In this document: positions 57,001 through 64,000 of the stretch, in pieces
Position numbering within the stretch: the first letter of the stretch is position 1
How the letters are laid out: each line of letters opens with the position of its first letter
DNA from: Penicillus capitatus
Lineage: Eukaryota; Chlorophyta
Length of the DNA stretch: 64,000 bases
Direction: 5' to 3'
Assembly (NCBI GenBank): GCA_965649825.1
Contig: OZ287694.1
Location: 1,364,001 to 1,428,000 of the forward strand
Position numbers and translations under genes: made by a program
Notes under the pieces: model-generated
Databases searched by the model: none
What the model was told of the DNA's origin: nothing
What the model saw: the letters and a program-made list of their open reading frames with translations, nothing else

Positions 57001-59211
57001 TCTTGGGTGATATCACACTGTTTGTCTTCTACGTGTGTAATGTGAAAGTACTCAGTCTCATCTGATTTAAAGAGTCTTTTAAAACTGTTTAAGTACTTTC
57101 GAAATCAGGTCGTTGAACTTGGCACAAGTTGAGAATCGCTTGACGAGTCCATGTCGTTGTTGCGCAGACGCGCAACAACGGACGGAAGAACGGACGAGAG
57201 GCAACGCAGAGGCTACAGATGAGATGACACGGTCAGTTATATACCCGAGGCAATCCACGGACGGACGTCACGTGGGAAGCTGCGACGTGTCCGGTCGTTG
57301 GTGCGGAAATCGCTGCGACCCTCCTTCGTCGATGGTCTTATTGTGTCTTTATTAGATGACCGGGATGAGGCGTTAACGTTTTTCTTGGCTTTTTACATCG
57401 TAAGTAGCCTTGATTATATTGCTTAGACTCAAGTTTGTTAGAATCGAGCGCTATGTTTATGATAGGTCTTATGAGTCATACGCCGCACCCGTCCAAATGG
57501 AAATTTTTGCGAACGTAGATCGATGTAATGAAACGATAAGAGACGTCTAGTGTTCGATTGTTGATAGCTTGATCATTTGTCGGCGCTCTCTAAAATTACG
57601 CGTCTGCGCGTTTAAAAACGGATTAACAACAAGGGCACAAACCCTTAGAAAAATCTAGAAAGTTCGAGGTTCAACAAAACGACGGTCGAATTCGTCTCTT
57701 CAACTCATCAACTTCATTTTTATTAATGATTTCGAAGGTTCTGGATGTTTCCGGCCCTATCGATCCCATCTGTCCCATCTTGAGCCGCTCACATCATTTA
57801 TCCAGTGCAAAAGTATATGAGGCTTGGCTTGTTTATTCGACTTGAGTTTCGAGAATACTTTGCTACCCTGCCCATTATTTGCCCTTTAAGCAAGATACAA
57901 ACCTCGACATAATCGGAGAAATGGTATCATTTGCAACAATGTCTAGTGGATGGAGAAAAGTTCGGTGGTCTTGGTAATTCTTCGATTAGATTATAGACTC
58001 GATGCCATGGTTAGAACATAGATTTTGACGTGTGGAAATTACCATGATTATGGAATATCCGAGGATTAAAGACACGAAAAGAACTTTAGAACGGTTATAC
58101 AGAAACTTCTTTGTTCAAGCTATCAAGAGACGGTGCAAGATATGCAAAGCACAGCTGTTTCAGTTTTACGTTAAATGATGGGCAGAATGAACGCAGGATT
58201 GGCACATCGGTAAAGAAAACAAAGAACTGTCACCTGGTAAAGAAAGCGGCGAACCGAACAATAATTGCAATGGCGAACGATCGACGTCGCTGCGAGCGAT
58301 ATCGTCGTGATGGCATTGACGATGACAGAGGATTCATATCAATCCAAGTCTGAAGAAGAAACATTAAGGCAAGAAGCCAAAAAAGATAAAGCTCAAGGAA
58401 CAAAGTTTAATTAATAGCCAACGGTTACCTTCGAACATTTTCTTTATCCTAGTTGCATTAGATTTTGTTTTGAATAATATATCCAACTTAACAGGTTTTA
58501 CTATTTTTGCTCTAGCTGCTCTAGTTACACCCTTCGAGCTTTAATACATGCCGTGCACACGGTTTCCAAACCTCGGTGTGAAAGTGTTGTACTCGATCAT
58601 GTATCGCATCGTTACTATTTATTGGCTTAAAACATCACGTCCATCGTCTAACGACTACAATAAGCAGGAATTGATAGCAGACATAAGCTAACCAATATGG
58701 ATCGTTGCTTATACCTAGTAACTTTACCCCGAAGGTTAATCGAGGAACTCGGCTGCATTTATCATGCAGATAGATTAGATAAAGCGAAGGATAATAAAAT
58801 GGCATCGCATCTCAATTGACTGGCACACTTTGTAACTTGCGAAGGGATGTTGTCTCCAACAGAAATGATTCCCATAAACCGTTATCATATCGTTAAGCTG
58901 CATTCAACAAACTACAACGTGTACTTCAAAGAGATCTGTGTAAATGCCACGCATGCATATGCAGATAGATTCTCGAGATATGATTAAGAAATTCGAACAG
59001 CCATCAAACACTCGACATCACATTTCCACAGTGTAGGTCAATTCAGGAAAATCTACGGACTTGTAATGCCTCTGATTGGCCAGGGAGATAAATAGAAGGT
59101 TCTCCAAATACGTTAGAAGTAGTGTGACACGGATGCTTGACTATTTAAGCGGGTTATCCATGACAGCTAGAATCCAGACCAACTCGGAATCGCATCCTAT
59201 GCGATAAAGCC
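54069..59211. other. gene-poor stretch of 5.1 kb separating the duplicated blocks
   Basis: No recognised protein or RNA family. Composition is AT-richer and open frames are short on both strands (the longest, 55691-56035 and 55630-55872, overlap each other antisense and have no domain). Intron-type blocks GATGTGAC occur at 56245-56252 and, reversed, at 56764-56771. A perfect hairpin is listed separately. Confidence 0.5.
57155..57180. other. 11-bp perfect hairpin
   Basis: CGTTGTTGCGC (57155-57165), loop AGAC (57166-57169), GCGCAACAACG (57170-57180). It lies in otherwise gene-poor DNA; no T run follows on either side. Confidence 0.8.
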
Positions 59212-59222
59212 TAATGGGACAA

Positions 59223-59345
59223 AGTTGACGATTTTAGATACGCAGGATATTGAAGCAAGATACGTGACCATCATGCGACTTCAAGCCTATGTGCCAATGG
59301 GCAGTGTTCATGGCTCCTGAACATCTACTTATACTTAGAACCACC
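59223..59345 (+). pseudogene. carotenoid oxygenase last-exon fragment
   Basis: Translates as 'LTILDTQDIEARYVTIMRL' then 'QAYVPMGSVHGS' and stop. It matches the last exon of the intact gene at 46600-46726 but has a one-codon insertion inside the last histidine motif (G-S-V-H-G) and a TGG to TGA change right after it, at 59318-59320. Nothing upstream of about 59212 matches the oxygenase, so the duplication began within that gene. Confidence 0.85.
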
Positions 59346-59673
59346 CATCGGATGAGGCCTCGAAACCCATTGAGCTGAAGGTATCACAACTCCGCTTCTT
59401 GGCTGACCAAAGAATGAAATCCATTCTTTGTTTACTTAAAGCTATTAGCCGCTTCTGCTTTCGGAAGAGGCAAAGAAAATGGACAGTCTAGTCGTCAAGG
59501 AACGAGGCCAAGGAAATAAAGAAAGGACATTCGACCTAGATAAGAGTTTAGTCGCTCCCTCCTTCACGACTAAGTACAAGTCTCTTAATATAAACAGTAG
59601 ATATTGACGAAGGCCTCCGTATAGAATGGATTTTCCAAACGTTTCTACTCTGCTGCTGATCGAACAGATCGTG

Positions 59674-60526
59674 CTACAGAATGTGTTCTTCGTCACGGAT
59701 GTAGTCCCCGACGTCTGCTTGGTGCAGTGCCACGGTCGCCGTGGGATCGATGTCTCTGCACTGCGCTGTTGTGCGCACGGACACGGCGAAGCCCAGTGGG
59801 ATGTCCGACATGCTGTAGACCACCACGCCGGCATTCACTGGCATGTTCTCCGTTATCCTCCCCACTCCCGACTTCAGGATGTGGTGGCTGTACAGGAACT
59901 GCTGCTCGGCAGACGGCTTGACCCAGATCTGCAGCAGCACACGAAGATCTCAGAAGCAGGAGGAGCTTAAATCAGGCGGATGCAGTCATCATGAAGACCG
60001 ATGGTCATCATCAGGGATCCGAGCTCCTCGGCGGAAAGCTGAAAAATGGCAGGAATCATGCCGCGCACGGGCGGATCATCCGCGAGCCGCTGTTCTCTTC
60101 ACGGGAGCCCTTCACCCGAGTTCCGCGCCTCACTTTGCAGACGGCGTTGTCGGCGAGCAGATCGAGGGCGCCGATCGTCAGGTGGAACTTCTTGCTGTGC
60201 GTGAACTTGCCGATGCACGTTCCGAGGCCGACCAGATCTGCCCGGGGTATCTACAAAGAAGCCCAACTAGGCGCTGGACGCGGGACGTCGAGACGCAGGC
60301 GGACGTTCACGGCGCTCCGGACGAGGCTCTCCCTGGCGTAGAAGACCTTGTCCCTGTGCAGCCGGAAGCAGTGGCTCTCGCCGCCTCGATCCGTCAGCTT
60401 GGAAAGGTTGGCGCCGACGTACTTGAGAAGCTTCTCGAAGACGAGCTTCGCCTCCTGAAGGGATTGGGTGTCTCGCGAAAGCGAGTCCAGACGCTTTGAG
60501 TCTACCTCTTCGGTCAGCGGTCGCAT
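59674..60526 (-). CDS. NIP7: NIP7 60S ribosome-biogenesis factor, copy 2
   Basis: Same three-exon structure as copy 1 with all splice sites kept. The only coding change I can see is Glu to Asp in '[10 protein letters not shown]'. Two one-base insertions (near 60070 and 60124) fall within the long intron and so do not affect the frame. The gene is therefore intact and presumably functional. The upstream shared promoter region with the chromodomain gene is also nearly unchanged. Confidence 0.93.
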
Positions 60527-60732
60527 CTTCCGTCTGACAGCCCGCGGACGGTGGAAACGGGATCCGTAGTGTCCCTCGGCGTGAACGAGCGACTGAGAGG
60601 ACAGCTGCTGATGGAATGTCGTATATAATGAGCTGACGTGAGCCGCTGTTTGTAATTGCTACATTTTCTGGAGCTTTCAACCTCGACGCAGCACACACCG
60701 TTCGTTGTCTCTGCCGTGAGAATCCGCTTAGA

Positions 60733-61156
60733 ATGCCTGGAGGGCGACCGAAAAAAGTGACATGGGAAAACATGAAAGAGGGACTGACGAAGGCCGAAAT
60801 AAGTGTAAGTGACGTGTAGAGCGCCAGGCTTCGTTTCTACATAAGCTGTCCCTCTCCAGGCGGATTTGAGCAGAATTTTGGGCAAGAAACTCGACCTGAA
60901 GGAATTGGGTCGGTTTGCCCTTCGTAAACCGTCCCGAAAGAGTCCTCCTCGTTCGTTAGGGATCGAAGATGACGAGTTGTACGAAGTAGACTTCATCTTG
61001 AAAGAACGGACGACCCCCGAAGGAAAGAGAGAACTACTAATCCGATGGAAGGGATACGGCAAGTCCGAAGACTCGTGGATACCAGAAAACAATCTCTCCT
61101 TGCCGATGTCGGCTTATCCTTTTCCCGGAAAGAACAAGTCAAAGGGAAAAAAATAA
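60733..61156 (+). CDS. chromodomain protein, copy 2
   Basis: Two exons; the intron is about 55 nt and has diverged at its 5' end. The start now reads 'MPGGRPKKVTW', so the AT-hook core has lost its first arginine (GGRPKK instead of RGRPKK). The linker differs at several residues ('GKKLDLKELGRFALRKPS'), while the chromodomain ('ELYEVDFILKERTT' to 'SWIPENNLS') is almost identical, differing at Asp to Glu. The C-terminus is shorter ('KNKSKGKK'). Confidence 0.82.
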
Positions 61157-63117
61157 TGTGGTGTCAAGAGAACTATTATTAAACAGCCACAATGAATTGG
61201 AAGGCCTGTAATCTCAATCTCTGATCAAAGCAATTCATCGTGTCTGCGCGTCCTCGATCGGCCATCTCATCACTCCTCGAACAAGTTTAAATCTTGTATA
61301 AAGATCCAAACATGATTTTTGGAAGAATCTTGACGAAAATGGCGTTTTGTTTACAAAGCCACTCGATCTGGCACGCAAATGTCTCTGTGTATCCAACCGG
61401 ACGGCTGTTTGGCGGTATCGGTGCAATCGATGGAATGATTGGCTAAAAACATGGCTTCATAGACGTGCAACGATCTTCAAAGCGTCGATACAAATCGACT
61501 TGCAACGTGTCATGTTATACACAACATGCATTTTTTAAAAACAATCTCTTCATCTCAAAGAATTCATTGAATGATTCTTCTTGTCCCGAGAAAAAACGAT
61601 GAATCTCCAAAGGCACACTCCCAAGACTTATGGTACAATGTTGGTTTTCGTTTTTTATTGTTTGTGAAGTTAGCTCTTTGACTTTCCTCGATTTTAAGCG
61701 CGGAAAATTTCTAGGAAAGATAAACGCACAAACAAATTCTCCCGATCCTCTAATGCACACGCCACTATCGAGAGAACCTCAAAGTTCTTAGTACATTGTC
61801 ATTCAATCGAGTCATTTATTCAATTCAACGACGCATCAAACGTTGTTGCCTCTTTTCCTCCAACACCTTCGTTGTGCATTTCCATGAGTTAACGCCACTC
61901 ACACAACAAACAATGCATCCAAGGATTGTTGGTTGCCTTTATGTGCTTGATCCACTATGCACATAGATCGATAAACCGTTAGACGGTTAGCGATACTGAA
62001 CTTCATCGTTATCGTTGCACCACGACTCTCTTCTTAGTGATAAATCTATTCGAAGGTATTTTGATCTGAACAGAGTCACAATTCCAGAAGCCATGTCTTC
62101 AGCGAAAGAGATCTACTGCCACGAGTCATGTCTAGATTCGCTGCAGCACAGGGAATTCTGCAATGTCGTCGAAGACGATCTGATCACTCGTTCGATGCAA
62201 CGTTGCTTTACGACTCGAATATCGTCATCCTTTTAGCTATCAGAGGACGCGTTAAACATGAGCGGCAATGATTGAAGGGACGCGCAGACATTGTCCGTTG
62301 ATAGGGTCGAGTCGTTACGGCCGCCGCCGAAGTCGAGGGGTCCATAGCTTGCTTTAGCTTAGCTCCCTTGACTCTTTATTCATTGCGAACTGTGTCCATC
62401 GAGCTCTCGAACTCGACGTCGGACCAACGCGACCTGCTGATATAACGTAAGTCACGACGCGTAGGAACGGAACTCCTGAACGGCCGCATACGGCCGTTGT
62501 CTACTTTGGAAGCCGAAACAGCCGGTCCCTGAAAGACAGGACAGTCGAGCACAGACAAAGCTGTCAACAGAGACAACCAGCCGTAGTAGGTATCGACGGT
62601 TATCTCGTCTCTACTTAAAGGACCGCGATGACGACCCCTTCTGAGACGATCCGTCCTGCAACCGACTGTGTTCGCAGACGTGTGTCAGCATCCGTCACAA
62701 TCGACAGAGTACGACGCGCGCCGAGGAATATCTGTCGCTTTGATGTGATGGCGACGGGCCCGTCAAGAAGACCGCGATTGACATTTTAACGCAACAGAAA
62801 AGCGACAGATAAAGCAGAACCTGCCGACGACCGCCTCTGCGGACGCATAACCTCCGGCGATTCTGTTTCTACAGAAGAATAGCAGGTGGAGGAGCAATTG
62901 AGGACAGCTCGACCTGTCACATCAGTTAACGCTCCGAATCCGAAGACACTGCCATCGCCGATCGCCGTTTTTTCACGCCGTAGGCAAACGTGATTTATTG
63001 TCAACCGTTTGAAAACACGTTTGTTTTCCAGGGCAATTCAAATTCGATTCTACTCTTGAATGATCTGCGACTATCGGAACTGTTACAGTTATTCTGTTTT
63101 GTATGCTGAAGGCTCAT
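61157..63117. other. intergenic between chromodomain and CAF1 of copy 2
   Basis: No DPH7 remnant is visible where copy 1 has that gene. A 7-bp hairpin (ACGGCCG, loop CATA, CGGCCGT) lies at 62480-62497 in a GC-richer patch (62280-62950). The block GTCACATC occurs at 62916-62923. Short open frames show no family. Confidence 0.5.
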
Positions 63118-64000
63118 TCAGTATAGTCCGGCATCTGTCCACTTGGACTGGCATCTTTTCCGAGTCCATACAGAACTCCTGCATGCTGCAGTGCGCCCTC
63201 TATGCCATAGAAAAACGTCTTCGCTAGTTTGACAAACGTCAACGATGTCAACAGACTGTTCGATCCCGCCTACAACAGACACCCAGCCACATAACGCGCC
63301 GTCGAGGCATACGGAATCCCACCTGATGCTGTGGCCCGATGCGCTGGATCTGCAGATCGTCCGCCACTTTGTCCAATCCTCCGCGTAGGTTATCACAAAA
63401 CTTCATCAAATATTTCGTGTCATAGACAGTTGGAAAGTACAGCTAAGAGCATTGGATGCGGCTCGACGGCGAGAGATGCATCGCTGCTACCTTCAATCGT
63501 TCAAAAAACGTCGTTTCGTCGTTGGGTAGTGGCTGACAAGTGACGATCTTGAGCAGATAGCCAAAATCGTATCCACCTTGGAATGTCACCCACTGCACCC
63601 TGTCATTCAACACAATCCCGGACATCATCAGCAGCTCTCCAAAACGTTGCACGTCAATGCCATGCGCTTGATTTCGTGCAAAATCAATTCCAGCGTTCTT
63701 GAGCAAGTCTATGCTATCTTGTGCAAAAACGTCGTCACTCAGTTCAAATTCTCTACACCAGGTCACCCATCTCAGTCGTGTGCCCACGGATCGCGAGGCC
63801 TGCCTGAAATTGAATTGCCAGACACTGAGTTCGCCATCGACAACTGGCAGAGCGCCATCAGCATCGGTAAAGGTCAAGCCGAGTTGTATCAGTTTCAGCA
63901 GGTCGACATTGAGCTTGACGGTGAGGTATTGGTATTCTGGCGTGTCGTTGTAACCTCCAATAAGGCAGACGACGACGCCCGGAAATTGTGTGTTCACCGC
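63118..64000 (-). CDS. CAF1-like protein, copy 2, active-site residues substituted, 5' truncated by window edge
   Basis: The open exons encode '[19 protein letters not shown]', 'ELSVWQFNF', 'DLLKNAGIDFARNQ', '[16 protein letters not shown]', 'VYDTKYLMKF' and 'QRIGPQHQ', so the fold is kept without stops. But the first exonuclease motif reads 'AVNTQFPGVVVCLIGG' where copy 1 has '[16 protein letters not shown]': Asp to Asn and Glu to Gln at two of the four metal-binding positions. The other two Asp residues and the His remain. By family knowledge this should abolish or strongly reduce deadenylation. The N-terminus lies beyond the window. Confidence 0.88.

Larger units (their letters stand above)
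59212..64000. repeat. segmental duplication, copy 2 (runs off the window)
   Basis: Direct-orientation second copy of the block at 46590-54068. Order: decayed carotenoid oxygenase tail, NIP7, chromodomain gene, CAF1. The NIP7 core (about 59647-60700) is almost identical to copy 1 including introns, while the oxygenase tail, chromodomain 3' part and CAF1 differ at roughly one base in four to five by eye. Confidence 0.85.

Noticed and set aside
59445-59834. Minus-strand open frames beginning [10 protein letters not shown] in both copies
   Set aside because: They are out-of-frame shadows of the last NIP7 exon.

Overview
This is nuclear DNA from a plastid-bearing eukaryote, probably a unicellular alga. 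The genes carry many introns of about 40-62 nt that can be placed by restoring conserved protein frames. Plastid ancestry is indicated by a DRP5B/ARC5-type plastid-division dynamin, IspD of the MEP isoprenoid pathway, a chlorophyllase-like hydrolase, an organellar IF-3, a presequence-bearing DnaJ and an apparent transit peptide on a carotenoid oxygenase. An SBP-box transcription factor and a plant-type MSH1 point towards the green lineage, but I cannot fix the phylum from this window.

Layout. 1-17.6 kb is gene-dense: mTERF (partial), ENT-domain protein, TMEM222/RTE1-like, a small coiled-coil protein, DRP5B, PUB-UBX protein, GCN5, mitochondrial bL31, PP4R2, INO80 and a TKL kinase. 17.6-29 kb is looser: an hnRNP F/H-like protein, SUMO, SBP-box factor, BTB-BACK protein and chlorophyllase-like hydrolase, then a sparse 2.4 kb stretch with a three-unit tandem repeat. 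29-46.7 kb is dense again: RING-CH membrane ligase, TIM22, MRD1/RBM19, DnaJ, initiator tRNA-Met, MOZART1, IF-3, IspD, a maturase-domain protein, a sodium:solute symporter, MSH1, a SPRING homologue and a carotenoid oxygenase. From 46.6 kb to the end the window holds two direct copies of one block (carotenoid oxygenase tail, NIP7, chromodomain protein, CAF1) separated by about 5 kb of gene-poor DNA. DPH7 is found only in the first copy.

Genome style. Neighbouring genes are packed tightly. Several divergent pairs have start codons only 19-110 bp apart (TIM22/MRD1, GCN5/bL31, ENT/TMEM222, MSH1/SPRING, IspD/maturase), and several convergent pairs end 6-50 bp apart. Functions are mostly housekeeping: chromatin (INO80, GCN5, ENT, chromodomain), ribosome biogenesis (MRD1, NIP7), organelle gene expression and maintenance (mTERF, IF-3, bL31, maturase, MSH1), mRNA turnover (CAF1) and pigment metabolism.

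Most notable signals: (1) an 8-12 nt block, TGATGTGAC plus GT or AG, or its reverse complement, recurs in introns of unrelated genes, and in one intron both orientations form an 11-bp hairpin; (2) a second shared intron block, GGTCACTCTTTT; (3) the segmental duplication, with near-identical NIP7 cores but diverged flanks; (4) a CAF1 duplicate in which two catalytic acidic residues are replaced by amides; (5) an initiator tRNA gene whose first pair reads as U1:A72. Exon boundaries were inferred by eye from homology and GT-AG (rarely GC-AG) rules.
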